A DNA stretch of 38,979 nucleotides from Sphingomonas sp. (GCF_017745215.1 NZ_JAGHZV010000025.1:1-38979), one strand, 5' to 3'; counted from the first letter of the stretch, positions 20,609-28,321 are shown. Program-made: numbers and translations. The notes: generated by a model from the sequence alone, not told the origin.

Positions 20609-21522
20609 ACGGACTGCGCCGCTACACCGTCGCGGCCGCGCAATATCCGATCGACCGGCTCGCCGACTTCGCCGCGTGGAAGGCGAAGCTCGCGCATTGG
20701 GTGGCGGAGGCCGCGGACGAAGGCGCGAAGCTGCTCGTCTTCCCCGAATATGGCGGGATGGAGCTGACCGCGCTCGACCCGGCGACCGTCGCCGACCTCC
20801 ACGGCTCGATCGCGGCGCTGGGCGCGCTCGCCGAGCGGATCGACGCGGCGCATGCCGAGCTCGCGGCGCGGCACGGCGTCCATATCCTCGCGGGCACGCT
20901 GCCGGTGCGGGGCGATGACGGGCGCTATCGCAACCATGCGCGGCTGTTCGCGCCGAACGGCAAGTCTGGCGTGCAGCAGAAGCTGGTGATGACGCGGTTC
21001 GAGCGCGAGCAATGGGGCATCGCCGGCGGCGCCGCGATCCGCGTGTTCGAGACCGCGCTGGGGCGGATCGGCGTGGCGATCTGCTACGACGTCGAGTTCC
21101 CGCTGCTGGTGCGCGCGATGGTCGAGGCGGGCGCGGAGCTGATCCTGGCACCCTCGGCGACCGATACGATCCAGGGGTGGTGCCGCGTGCGCGTCGGCGC
21201 GCGGGCACGGGCGCTGGAGAACCAATGCTATGTCGTGCAGGCGCCGGTGGTGGGCGACGCGGAATGGACGCCGTCGCTGGACGTGAGCCGCGGCGTGGCG
21301 GGCATCTTCGGCCCGCCGGACCTCGGCTTTGCGGATGACGGCGTGGTCGCCGAGGGCGCGCTGGACGTGCCCGGCTGGGTGTATGGCGAGGTGGACCTGG
21401 ACAAGGTCGCCGAAGTGCGCCGCGCGGGGGCAGTGTTCAACCATGCGCATTGGGGCGAGCAACTGGGGGGGGCTGCGGTGCCTGGGTTGGCGGCGGGGGT
21501 CGAGGGGGTGGATCTGCGCTGA
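20605..21522 (+). CDS. Carbon-nitrogen hydrolase (nitrilase superfamily)
   Basis: A 305-residue enzyme from GTG 20605. The catalytic triad is intact: E48 in VFPEYGGMEL, K126 in QQKLVMTRFE, C160 in ICYDVEFPLL. Members cleave amides or nitriles via a thioester on the Cys. The family branch, seen with GNAT and SnoaL-like genes, is annotated as an amidohydrolase of unknown substrate. It closes the run DedA, SnoaL-like, GNAT, hydrolase. The arsenic operon starts 60 bp later with its own operator and shows no sign of coupling. Confidence 0.9.
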   Translation: MNGLRRYTVAAAQYPIDRLADFAAWKAKLAHWVAEAADEGAKLLVFPEYGGMELTALDPATVADLHGSIAALGALAERIDAAHAELAARHGVHILAGTLPVRGDDGRYRNHARLFAPNGKSGVQQKLVMTRFEREQWGIAGGAAIRVFETALGRIGVAICYDVEFPLLVRAMVEAGAELILAPSATDTIQGWCRVRVGARARALENQCYVVQAPVVGDAEWTPSLDVSRGVAGIFGPPDLGFADDGVVAEGALDVPGWVYGEVDLDKVAEVRRAGAVFNHAHWGEQLGGAAVPGLAAGVEGVDLR

Positions 21523-21530
21523 GCCTTGTC

Positions 21531-21566
21531 GATTCGATATTTCGGCGATATTCGAAATATCGAATC
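21531..21566. promoter_or_regulatory. ArsR operator (perfect inverted repeat)
   Basis: GATTCGATATTTCG (21531-21544) and CGAAATATCGAATC (21553-21566) are exact reverse complements around an 8-bp spacer. The palindrome is AT-rich against a very GC-rich background and ends 15 bp before the arsR start codon. It sits where an autorepressing ArsR would bind and occlude the promoter. Confidence 0.82.
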
Positions 21567-21581
21567 GAGGAACACCCTACC

Positions 21582-21923
21582 ATGCTCCTGCCCGAAGCCG
21601 TCGAAGCGCTGTCGGCGCTCGCCCATCCCAGCCGTCTCGCAGTGTTCCGCCTGCTCGTTCGCGCCGGCAGCGAAGGGCAATCCGCCGGAGAGATCGCGCG
21701 CGAGATCGGCGCGCTTCCGAACACGCTGTCGAGCCACCTCGCCATCCTGAGCCATGCGGGACTGATCCAGTCGCGCCGCGAAGGCCGATCGGTGATCTAC
21801 GCCGCGGATTATCCGCGAATGCGCGCCCTCCTCGGCTTCCTGGTCGACGATTGCTGCGGCGGGCGGCCGGAGATCTGCGCGCCGCTGACGACGCTCGCGG
21901 CCGATTGCTGCCCCTCCGAATGA
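21582..21923 (+). CDS. arsR: ArsR-family arsenic-responsive repressor
   Basis: A 113-residue winged-helix repressor: LSALAHPSRLAVFRLLVRAG, then the recognition region LPNTLSSHLAILSHAGLIQS and the wing SRREGRSVIYAAD. The typical N-terminal CVC metal site of E. coli ArsR is absent; instead a C-terminal Cys cluster (C91, C92, C99, C109, C110) follows the fold, in DDCCGGRPEICAP and ADCCPSE, a layout known from other alphaproteobacterial arsenite sensors. It should bind As(III) or Sb(III) and release the palindrome at 21531-21566. ATG 21582 was chosen because the operator and leader lie upstream. It overlaps the aquaporin gene (ATGA, 21920-21923). Confidence 0.92.
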   Translation: MLLPEAVEALSALAHPSRLAVFRLLVRAGSEGQSAGEIAREIGALPNTLSSHLAILSHAGLIQSRREGRSVIYAADYPRMRALLGFLVDDCCGGRPEICAPLTTLAADCCPSE

Positions 21924-22597
21924 CGGTTTCGCGCCGCCTTGCCGCCGAGGCGCTTGGGACGGCGATGCTGCTCGCGATCGTCGTGGGATCAGGAATCATG
22001 GGCGAGCGGCTCGCCGGCGGCAATCCCGCGATCGCGCTTCTCGCCAACACGATCGCGACCGGCGCGGGGCTGTTCGTGCTGATCCTGACGTTCGGCCCCA
22101 TCTCCGGCGCACATTTCAATCCGGCCGTGACGCTCGCGGTGCTGGCGAGGCGCGGCATCGGCGCACGCGCGGCAGGCGGCTATGTGCTAGCGCAGCTGGC
22201 GGGCGGCGTCGCAGGGGTCTGGACGGCGCACGCGATGTTCGCGGAGCCGTTGCTGCAGCTTTCGGTGAAAGCGCGCGACGGCTTGCCGCAGGGCTTCGCC
22301 GAAGCCGTCGCCACCTTCGGGCTGATCGGCACGATCCTCGCCGCGCAGCGCTTCCGCCCCCAGGCCACGCCCGCCGCGGTGGGTCTCTACATCACCGCCG
22401 CCTATTGGTTCACTGCCTCGACCTCGTTCGCCAACCCCGCCGTCACCGTGGCGCGCAGCCTTTCGGACAGTTTCGCCGGGATCGCCGCGCATTCGGTGCC
22501 GCTGTTCGTCGCCGCGCAGCTGACCGGCGGCGCGATCGCGCTCGGCGTCTTCGGATGGCTTCTGCAGGGCGAATTGCAGGGGGAATGCCCGCAATGA
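21920..22597 (+). CDS. aqpS: Aquaglyceroporin, arsenite channel (AqpS-like)
   Basis: A 225-residue six-helix major intrinsic protein. Both NPA boxes are present: GAHFNPAVTLAVL and SFANPAVTVARSL. Its position between arsR and arsC and its overlapping codons on both sides (ATGA at 21920-21923 and 22594-22597) match the Sinorhizobium meliloti arrangement, where AqpS lets arsenite made by ArsC leave the cell down its gradient, instead of an ArsB or Acr3 pump. The selectivity-filter residues were not assigned. Substrate is inferred from context. Confidence 0.9.
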   Translation: MTVSRRLAAEALGTAMLLAIVVGSGIMGERLAGGNPAIALLANTIATGAGLFVLILTFGPISGAHFNPAVTLAVLARRGIGARAAGGYVLAQLAGGVAGVWTAHAMFAEPLLQLSVKARDGLPQGFAEAVATFGLIGTILAAQRFRPQATPAAVGLYITAAYWFTASTSFANPAVTVARSLSDSFAGIAAHSVPLFVAAQLTGGAIALGVFGWLLQGELQGECPQ

Positions 22598-23004
22598 CCG
22601 GCCGCTTCCCGATCACCATCTACCACAACCCCGATTGCGGCACGTCGCGAAATGCCCTGGCGATGATCGAAGCCGCAGGCCATTCGCCGACCGTGGTCGA
22701 CTATCGCGTGCGCGGCTGGACCCGGCCGTTGCTCGAGCGCCTGCTCGACGCGATGGGGGTGAGTCCACGCGAATTGCTACGCGAAAAGGGCGCGCCCGCC
22801 GCCGAGCTCGGCCTCCTCGACGAGGGTGTGAGCGACGGCGCGATCCTGGAGGCGATGATCGCGCATCCCATCCTCGTGAATCGCCCCATCGTGGTGACGC
22901 CCAAGGGTGCGGCGCTGTGCCGTCCCTCGGAGCGTGTGCTCGATCTGATCGAGAATGCGCCCACCGAATTCACGAAGGAGGACGGCGAAGTGGTGCGGCG
23001 TTGA
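22594..23004 (+). CDS. arsC: Glutaredoxin-linked arsenate reductase
   Basis: A 136-residue ArsC of the thioredoxin-fold family. The active site reads ITIYHNPDCGTSRNAL with nucleophile C15; later PILVNRPIVVTPKGAALCRP carries the family's arginine residues near the site. It reduces As(V) to As(III) using glutathione and glutaredoxin in the cytoplasm; the product would leave through the aquaglyceroporin encoded just upstream, whose stop overlaps its start (ATGA). No arsH, arsB or acr3 follows, so the operon ends here, eight bases from the convergent gene at 23012. Confidence 0.93.
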   Translation: MTGRFPITIYHNPDCGTSRNALAMIEAAGHSPTVVDYRVRGWTRPLLERLLDAMGVSPRELLREKGAPAAELGLLDEGVSDGAILEAMIAHPILVNRPIVVTPKGAALCRPSERVLDLIENAPTEFTKEDGEVVRR

Positions 23005-23011
23005 ACCCGCC

Positions 23012-24079
23012 TTACCCCACTCGTTTCTTCCCATCCCCGATCCGCCAGCCGCCGAACAGCGTGCCGCCCTCGCGGTGCGGCTTCTTGGCTGGATCGGCCT
23101 TGCTCCAGCCGGTGACCTGCTCCAGCGGCGGTAGCACGACCGGCGCGGGCTCGTCGGGCGCGCGCCAGTCGCCCGTCTCCTCGTAGCGGCGGCCGCGCGC
23201 CTCGGCGCGGGCCTCGCGAGCGAGACGGTCCTCGCGGTGCCACTTCTCGCGGTGCCACCGCGCCTGCAGCAGGTGGCTCACCACTTCCCACGGCATGCGA
23301 CGGCGCATGATCTCGCGCGGCTCGTCGTGGCAGACCGAGCGCTGGTGCATCGCGAGCTGCTGGATCGCCTGGGCAGCGGTCATCGGCGGGACCGGGTTGG
23401 CTTCAAGCGAATGGAGCCACTGGGCGTCGGGCCCCTGGCTCTCGTCGGCGGCGATGGTCGCGGCTAGCAGCGCGCATTCGAGCCGGTCGAAGCCGATGCG
23501 CAGCGCATCGTCCATCGCCTTGGCGAAGGCGGGGAACTTGCGGCGCCGGTGGTAGATGCTGGTGTGCGCGAAGCCCGCGGCGGCGGCGGCCAGGCGCACG
23601 TTGGCGGTGGCGGCGAGCGCGGCGAGGAAGGCCTGCTCCGCCGCGCGCGTCATCTTGCCCGGCGTGGCGAGGCGGAGCTGGAGGCGGCCGGACGCGGTGC
23701 GGACGACGCTGGGCTCGCCGCCGCGGGTGCGGAGCGCGGCGCGCCAGGCGGGGGCGTCGGCGAGCGCGAGCGTCGCGGGGTCGACAACGGGTGCGTCCGG
23801 CTCGGGCGGGCGTTCGCCGCCGGCGAGCGCGAAGGCAGCATGGGCGGCGGCGAGCGTCGCGTCCCATTCGGCGGCGAAGCCGGCGTGCTTGGCGCGGCGC
23901 TTGGTGAAGGTCGAGCGGTGGACACCGAGCTCGCGCGCGGCGAGGCGGGCGTTGCCGGTGCGGCGCAGCGCTTCGAGAAATTGCGCGTTCTGGACGAGCT
24001 GGCGGTGGCTGAGCGGGCGCGGCATGGCGATTTTCCCGATGCGTGGTTCGCGCCGAGCGTCCCAGCCGAATTCCGACAT
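23012..24079 (-). CDS. Protein with tandem terminase-small-subunit-like HTH repeats
   Basis: A 355-residue protein with two related helix-turn-helix segments: FLEALRRTGNARLAARELGV with STFTKRRAKHAGF (residues ~33-70), and FLAALAATANVRLAAAAAGF with TSIYHRRRKFPAF (~148-185). Both are followed by a helix of the type EWDATLAAA or KAMDDALRI. The pattern (sequential x-A-x-x-A-G-V/F then a tyrosine- or arginine-rich turn) resembles the DNA-binding domain of phage terminase small subunits. The rest is charged and unassigned. The start at 24079 is favoured by GGGGAGG upstream; MPRPLSHRQL at 24025 is an alternative. No phage genes surround it. It is divergent from secE and ends eight bases from arsC. 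Confidence 0.65.
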   Translation of the reverse strand: MSEFGWDARREPRIGKIAMPRPLSHRQLVQNAQFLEALRRTGNARLAARELGVHRSTFTKRRAKHAGFAAEWDATLAAAHAAFALAGGERPPEPDAPVVDPATLALADAPAWRAALRTRGGEPSVVRTASGRLQLRLATPGKMTRAAEQAFLAALAATANVRLAAAAAGFAHTSIYHRRRKFPAFAKAMDDALRIGFDRLECALLAATIAADESQGPDAQWLHSLEANPVPPMTAAQAIQQLAMHQRSVCHDEPREIMRRRMPWEVVSHLLQARWHREKWHREDRLAREARAEARGRRYEETGDWRAPDEPAPVVLPPLEQVTGWSKADPAKKPHREGGTLFGGWRIGDGKKRVG

Positions 24080-24102
24080 TGCAAGCCGCCTCCCCTCCCC
24101 GC

Positions 24103-24130
24103 TTGCTTTCGTTCCAGAAATCGCTAGGTA
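24103..24130 (+). promoter_or_regulatory. Candidate secE promoter
   Basis: TTGCTT (24103-24108), a 16-bp spacer and TAGGTA (24125-24130), with GCTA 20 bp after the TTG as before trpT, rplK and rplJ. It lies inside the 156-bp divergent gap 24080-24235, about 105 bp before the secE start codon. Confidence 0.42.
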
Positions 24131-24235
24131 CAGGCCCCAATCCGACAGCGTGGATGGGCCGAGCCGGTTCCTTGGGAAGGACCGGGCAGCGGACCCGTGC
24201 CCCGCGGCGGAGGCTCTAGTTTCGAGAGGCAGCAG

Positions 24236-24433
24236 GTGGCCAAGACCAGTCCCCTAGAATTCGTCCGTCAGGTCCAGGCCGAGACGCGCAAGATCGTGTG
24301 GCCGACGCGCCGCGAGACGATCATGACCGGCGTGATGGTGATGATCATGACGACGATCCTCGGCGTCTTCTTCATCGGGATCGATTCGCTGTTCGACGCG
24401 ATCGTCAACTTCCTGCTCAGCCTGGCCAAGTAA
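24236..24433 (+). CDS. secE: Preprotein translocase subunit SecE
   Basis: A 65-residue single-TM SecE. The conserved amphipathic segment FVRQVQAETRKIVWPTRRET precedes one hydrophobic helix (MVMIMTTILGVFFIGIDSLF), the minimal alphaproteobacterial form lacking the extra helices of E. coli SecE. It clamps SecY in the SecYEG channel. The start was set at GTG 24236, seven bases after GAGAGG; this gives the usual MAKTSPLEF beginning. nusG follows 16 bp later in the classic secE-nusG pair. Confidence 0.96.
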   Translation: MAKTSPLEFVRQVQAETRKIVWPTRRETIMTGVMVMIMTTILGVFFIGIDSLFDAIVNFLLSLAK

Positions 24434-24449
24434 GGACACAAGCACCGCC

Positions 24450-24986
24450 ATGTCGCGCTGGTACATCATCCACGCCTATTCGGGCTTCGAAGGCAAGGTC
24501 CGCGATCAGATCCTCGCGGACGCGACGCGCATGCACCTCGACCGCTTCGTCGAGGCCGTCGAAGTCCCCGTCGAGACCGTCACCGAGGTCCGCCGCGGCA
24601 AGAAGGTCCAGTCGGAGCGCAAGTTCTTCCCCGGCTATGTGCTGGCGAAGCTCGACATGAACGACGACGTCTATCACCTGGTGAAGAACACGCCGAAGGT
24701 GACCGGCTTCCTCGGCTCGAGCGGCAAGCCGCAGCCGATCAGCGAAGCCGAGGCCGCGCGCATCCTCAACACCAAGGAGGAAGCCGCCGCCGCGCCGAAG
24801 CACAAGGTCAGCGTCGACTACGACATCGGCGACACGGTCAAGGTCACGAGCGGCAACTTCGCGACCTTCTCGGGCGTGGTCGAGGAGCTCGATTTCGACA
24901 AGAGCCGCGTCAAGGTGTCGATCTCGATCTTCGGCCGCGCGACGCCGCTGGAGCTCGGCTTCGAGGACGTCGAACGCGTGAAGTGA
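24450..24986 (+). CDS. nusG: Transcription elongation/antitermination factor NusG
   Basis: A 178-residue NusG. The NGN domain (from SRWYIIHAYSGFEGKV to about residue 115) binds the RNA polymerase clamp; it contains RRGKKVQSERKFFPGYVLAK and VTGFLGSSGKPQPIS. The C-terminal KOW domain begins near DYDIGDTVKVTSGNFATFSG and ends FGRATPLELGFEDVERVK; it binds NusE or Rho. It acts in the nucleoid to keep elongation processive and to help Rho. It is 16 bp downstream of secE. A GNRA-capped hairpin and a separate rplK promoter lie in the following 182-bp gap. Confidence 0.97.
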   Translation: MSRWYIIHAYSGFEGKVRDQILADATRMHLDRFVEAVEVPVETVTEVRRGKKVQSERKFFPGYVLAKLDMNDDVYHLVKNTPKVTGFLGSSGKPQPISEAEAARILNTKEEAAAAPKHKVSVDYDIGDTVKVTSGNFATFSGVVEELDFDKSRVKVSISIFGRATPLELGFEDVERVK

Positions 24987-24995
24987 CGTCGTTCT

Positions 24996-25013
24996 CCGTC
25001 GGGCAACCGACGG
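24996..25013 (+). terminator. Short hairpin with GCAA loop after nusG
   Basis: CCGTCGG (24996-25002) and CCGACGG (25007-25013) pair perfectly around GCAA, a GNRA-type tetraloop, nine bases after the nusG stop and just before a candidate rplK promoter. Only GGTTT follows, so it is a weak terminator, an attenuator or a processing signal separating secE-nusG from rplK-rplA. Confidence 0.45.
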
Positions 25014-25016
25014 GGT

Positions 25017-25045
25017 TTGCGTTCCGCGGCGGCGTGCGCTAAGGG
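25017..25045 (+). promoter_or_regulatory. Candidate rplK-rplA promoter
   Basis: TTGCGT (25017-25022), a 17-bp spacer and TAAGGG (25040-25045), 124 bp before the rplK start codon. The -10 region GCTAAGGGC is identical to that before rplJ (30951-30959). The 123 bp between -10 and the gene would form the 5' leader, a possible place for autoregulation by L1. Confidence 0.5.
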
Positions 25046-25168
25046 CGCGCGCTTCCAGCGCTAGAGCAATGGAAAATCGCGGGAGGCCGTCTTCGGGCGG
25101 CCGCCACTACCGCTCGACTTGATCAGCGCCCGCCGGCTTCCAGCCGAAGGGCCGAAAGAGAGTGACAC

Positions 25169-25600
25169 ATGGCAAAGAAGATTACCGGCTATATCAAGCT
25201 GCAGGTGCCGGCCGGCAAGGCCAACCCCAGCCCGCCGATCGGCCCCGCGCTGGGCCAGCGCGGCGTGAACATCATGGAATTCTGCAAGGCGTTCAACGCG
25301 CAGACGGGCGACCAGGAGCAGGGCACTCCCCTCCCCACGGTCATCACCGTCTATGCCGACCGCAGCTTCTCGTTCGAGACGAAGACGCCGCCGGCCACCT
25401 TCCTCATCAAGAAGGCGATCAACCTCAAGTCGGGCTCGAAGGAGCCGGGCAAGACGAGCGCGGGCACGATCAAGCGCTCGCAGCTCGCACAGATCGCCGA
25501 GGTCAAGATGAAGGACCTGAACGCAAACGACATCGAGGCCGCGACCAAGATCATCGAGGGCTCGGCCCGCGCGATGGGCCTCCAGGTAGTGGAGGGCTGA
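25169..25600 (+). CDS. rplK: 50S ribosomal protein L11
   Basis: A 143-residue L11. The N-terminal domain (GYIKLQVPAGKANPSPPIGP and ALGQRGVNIMEFCKAFN) carries the proline-rich hinge and thiostrepton site; the C-terminal domain has AGTIKRSQLAQIAEVKMKDL and IIEGSARAMGLQVVEG and binds the GTPase-associated rRNA. Needed for the factor-binding centre and RelA activation. Start ATG 25169 follows AGAGAG. rplA begins five bases after its stop. Confidence 0.97.
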   Translation: MAKKITGYIKLQVPAGKANPSPPIGPALGQRGVNIMEFCKAFNAQTGDQEQGTPLPTVITVYADRSFSFETKTPPATFLIKKAINLKSGSKEPGKTSAGTIKRSQLAQIAEVKMKDLNANDIEAATKIIEGSARAMGLQVVEG

Positions 25601-25604
25601 CCCG

Positions 25605-26297
25605 ATGAGCAAGCTGAGCAAGAAGCAGAAGGGCTGGAGCGTCGATCCCCTCAAGCTCCACGGCGTGGACGAGGCGATCGCGATCGTGAAGGCCAACGCC
25701 ACGTCGAAGTTCGACGAGACCCTCGAAGTCGCGCTCAACCTGGGTGTCGATCCGCGCCACGCCGACCAGATGGTCCGCGGCGTCGTGACGCTGCCCAAGG
25801 GCACCGGCAAGACGGTGCGCGTCGGCGTGTTCGCGCGCGGCCCCAAGGCCGATGAGGCGCGCGAGGCGGGTGCCGACGTCGTCGGCGCCGAGGACCTGAT
25901 GGAAGCCATCCAGGGCGGCACGATCGACTTCGATCGCTGCATCGCCACGCCCGACATGATGGGCCTGGTCGGCCGCCTCGGCAAGGTGCTGGGCCCCAAG
26001 GGCCTGATGCCGAACCCGAAGCTGGGCACCGTGACGATGAACGTCGCCGAAGCCGTGAAGGCGGCCAAGGGCGGCCAGATCGAGTATCGCGTCGAGAAGG
26101 CGGGCATCATCCACGCGGGCCTGGGCAAGATCAGCTTCCCGGCCGAGGACCTGCGCGCGAACTTCGACGCGCTGGTCGATGCGGTGGTGAAGGCCAAGCC
26201 GTCGGGCGCCAAGGGCAAGTACCTCCGCAAGGTGGCGCTGAGCTCGACGATGGGCCCGGGCGTGAAGGTCGACGTGGCGGAAGTCTCGACGATCTGA
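25605..26297 (+). CDS. rplA: 50S ribosomal protein L1
   Basis: A 230-residue L1. Conserved segments include ATSKFDETLEVALNLGVDPR, the second-domain GKTVRVGVFARG and MMGLVGRLGKVLGPKGLMPN, and the closing AKGKYLRKVALSSTMGPGVK. It forms the mobile L1 stalk that helps release E-site tRNA and, in other bacteria, represses its own rplK-rplA mRNA. Follows rplK by four bases between stop and ATG, with its own GC-rich ribosome-binding region. A strong terminator follows, so rplJ-rplL, normally next, is a separate unit here. Confidence 0.97.
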   Translation: MSKLSKKQKGWSVDPLKLHGVDEAIAIVKANATSKFDETLEVALNLGVDPRHADQMVRGVVTLPKGTGKTVRVGVFARGPKADEAREAGADVVGAEDLMEAIQGGTIDFDRCIATPDMMGLVGRLGKVLGPKGLMPNPKLGTVTMNVAEAVKAAKGGQIEYRVEKAGIIHAGLGKISFPAEDLRANFDALVDAVVKAKPSGAKGKYLRKVALSSTMGPGVKVDVAEVSTI

Positions 26298-26320
26298 CGC
26301 CGATGTGCGGATGATACGGG

Positions 26321-26350
26321 AAAGGGCCGGGAGCGATCCCGGCCCTTTTC
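26321..26350 (+). terminator. Rho-independent terminator after rplA
   Basis: AAAGGGCCGGGA (26321-26332) pairs with TCCCGGCCCTTT (26337-26348) around a GCGA loop, followed by TTC. A 12-bp perfect stem with the T-run partly inside it; it ends the rplK-rplA unit. Confidence 0.9.
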
Positions 26351-26439
26351 GTTTTCCGGGAGGGGCAGTACCCGTTCAGCGTTCAGCAAGGCCCGCGTGC
26401 CGATGGGCGGCGCGGACCCGGGCGAGAAGGAGGATCGCG

Positions 26440-28167
26440 ATGCGCTTGCGCTGGCTTGCCGCGCCCCTGCTCCTGCTCGCGCCTGTCACGGCGCTCGCGC
26501 AGACGGCGACGCTCGATCCCGATACCATCACCGTGCGCGGCGTCCCTGTCGGCCGCAACGGCAAGCCCGTCGACATGAGCAGCTGGTACGTCGCCGAGAC
26601 CGAGCACGTCCTCGTCTACGGCACGCAGGAAGAGCGGATCACCCGGCTCGCACACAATCTCGAGAAGCTGCACCTGCTGCTCTCGACCCTCTTCAGCCGG
26701 CTCGACGACAGCGACGATGCGGTGAAGCTGAGCGTCGTGCTGGTCAACAACGACGTCGACTTCCGCCGGCTCGACCTGCGCGGCGTGCGCGCGCAGCGCG
26801 GCCCCTTCCCCGCCGCCTTTCCCGGCGCCTATTATTACGACCCGCGCGACGACGGCGCCGTGCTAGCGACCACGGCCGAGGACCAGAAGATCGCGCTCGA
26901 CCCGGGCACCGACCTCTTCTCGGCGCTGACCCGGCTCGGGCCGCAGGGCGTAGCGATGCAGCGCTCGCTGGCGCGGATCGGCCAACCCGACCTGGAGGAT
27001 GCCCGTACCGGCGAAGTCGCCTATCTGGTGACGCCCGAGAGCCGCATCTACGCGGGCTACGCCCAGCATTACCTGCTCACCTATTTCCCCGCCGCCTATC
27101 CGCGCTGGTACCTCGACGGCTTCGGCGAAGTCTTCGCGACAATCGATGCGAGCCAGGACGGCGCGATCCAGTACGGCGAAGTGCCCGAGGGTTATCTGAA
27201 GGTGCTCGACTGGTACGGCCGCTATCCGGTGTCGCGGCTGCTCGACGGGAGCTACCTCGCCGAGCCCGGCGGCCGTCCGCGCTGGACGCCGATCCATGCC
27301 TTCGCGCTGGTCCATCTGCTGTTCTTCTCGGAAAGCTGGCGCGAGCCGCTGCGCGCCTATCTCGAGGCCGTGGCGAACGGCGCTTCGCGGGCCGATGCGG
27401 CGGTCAAGCTCGACGCCGCGAAGCTCCAGGCCGAGCTCGCCGGCTATCGCGGGCGCAAGATCCCCAACGACCGGCTCTACTTCCCCGCCGAGCGCGCGCC
27501 GCCGCCGCTGCTGCGCCAGCTCACCCGCGCGGAAAGCTGGCAAGTGCGCGAGCGGCTGCTGCTCGGCTCGCGGCTCGATCCGCCCTCGACGCCGCGCGAG
27601 GCGCGCAAGGTGGCGGGCCGCCGGCGCGACTGGCTGCGCGAGCTGCGCCGCGTCGCGGGGCGCTATCCCGAGAGCCGCGGGCTCCAGCTGGTCCTCGCCG
27701 AAGCCGAATGCCGCAGCGGCAATGCCGCAGGCTGCCTCGACGCGGCCGACCTTGCGCTCGTCGCAGCGCCGGGCAATGCGACCGCGCTGGCGTGGCGGGG
27801 CGTCGCGCTGACGCAGCAGGCGCTCGCCGGGCCGGCCGCGCGCCGGGCGGAAGGGTTGCGCGGCGCGCGCGAGGCGCTCGCCCGCGCGATCCGGGCCGAC
27901 AGCGATGGCGTACGCGGGCTGCTCGCCTATTCGGCGAGCTTCGCCGATGCGGGCGAGCCGCTGTCCGCGGATGCTGTCGCGGGGCTGGAGAAGGCAGTCG
28001 CACGCGCGCCCTGGTCGGCGGCAGCGCGGCTGCGGCTGGGCGAGGCACTGGCCAAGCGTGGCGACGCGACCGGTGCGCGGGTGGCGCTGCTGCCGGTGGC
28101 GCAGGGCGCGTGGGATTCGCCCGAGCGCGCGCGGGCGGCGGCGTTGCTGGCGGCATTGGCTCGCTAG
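26440..28167 (+). CDS. Secreted TPR protein with degenerate metallopeptidase-like domain (paralogue 1)
   Basis: A 575-residue protein with signal peptide (MRLRWLAAPLLLLAPVTALA). Residues ~45-360 form a conserved domain: VAETEHVLVYGTQEERITRL, then LTYFPAAYPRWYLDGFGEVF and RWTPIHAFALVHLLFFS. The layout (a His-containing helix then Trp-x-x-x-Gly-x-x-Glu) resembles secreted gluzincin-like peptidases such as DUF1570, but the HExxH place reads H210-Y-L-L-T, so zinc catalysis is unlikely. The C-terminal part has TPR-like helices (ECRSGNAAGCLDAADLALVA, ATALAWRGVALTQQALAG). The 586-residue protein at 28458-30218 is a clear paralogue. AGGAGG lies before the ATG. Role unknown; a binding or scaffold function is inferred. 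Confidence 0.75.
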   Translation: MRLRWLAAPLLLLAPVTALAQTATLDPDTITVRGVPVGRNGKPVDMSSWYVAETEHVLVYGTQEERITRLAHNLEKLHLLLSTLFSRLDDSDDAVKLSVVLVNNDVDFRRLDLRGVRAQRGPFPAAFPGAYYYDPRDDGAVLATTAEDQKIALDPGTDLFSALTRLGPQGVAMQRSLARIGQPDLEDARTGEVAYLVTPESRIYAGYAQHYLLTYFPAAYPRWYLDGFGEVFATIDASQDGAIQYGEVPEGYLKVLDWYGRYPVSRLLDGSYLAEPGGRPRWTPIHAFALVHLLFFSESWREPLRAYLEAVANGASRADAAVKLDAAKLQAELAGYRGRKIPNDRLYFPAERAPPPLLRQLTRAESWQVRERLLLGSRLDPPSTPREARKVAGRRRDWLRELRRVAGRYPESRGLQLVLAEAECRSGNAAGCLDAADLALVAAPGNATALAWRGVALTQQALAGPAARRAEGLRGAREALARAIRADSDGVRGLLAYSASFADAGEPLSADAVAGLEKAVARAPWSAAARLRLGEALAKRGDATGARVALLPVAQGAWDSPERARAAALLAALAR

Positions 28168-28212
28168 GCTGTGTCGACATTCACGGTTTGAGTCGGGCTT
28201 CCGGCAAAAAAA

Positions 28213-28321
28213 CCGTCACCCCGGCCTTGTGCCGGGGTCCACCCCGCCACGCCGGCTGGACAAGAAGCACTATTCCAGCCCTTGCCTCTCGGTGGGCCCC
28301 GGCACAAGGCCGGGGTGACGG
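28213..28321. repeat. REP-like palindrome, family B
   Basis: Arms starting CGTCACCCCGGCCTTGTGCC at 28214 and ending GGCACAAGGCCGGGGTGACG at 28320 are reverse complements over about 29 bp, separated by a ~47-bp spacer. It resembles family A only in its outer CGTCA ends; the inner GGCCTTGTGCC is different, so it is a distinct family. It lies between the two tandem paralogues (gap 28168-28457), which is otherwise featureless. Confidence 0.8.
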
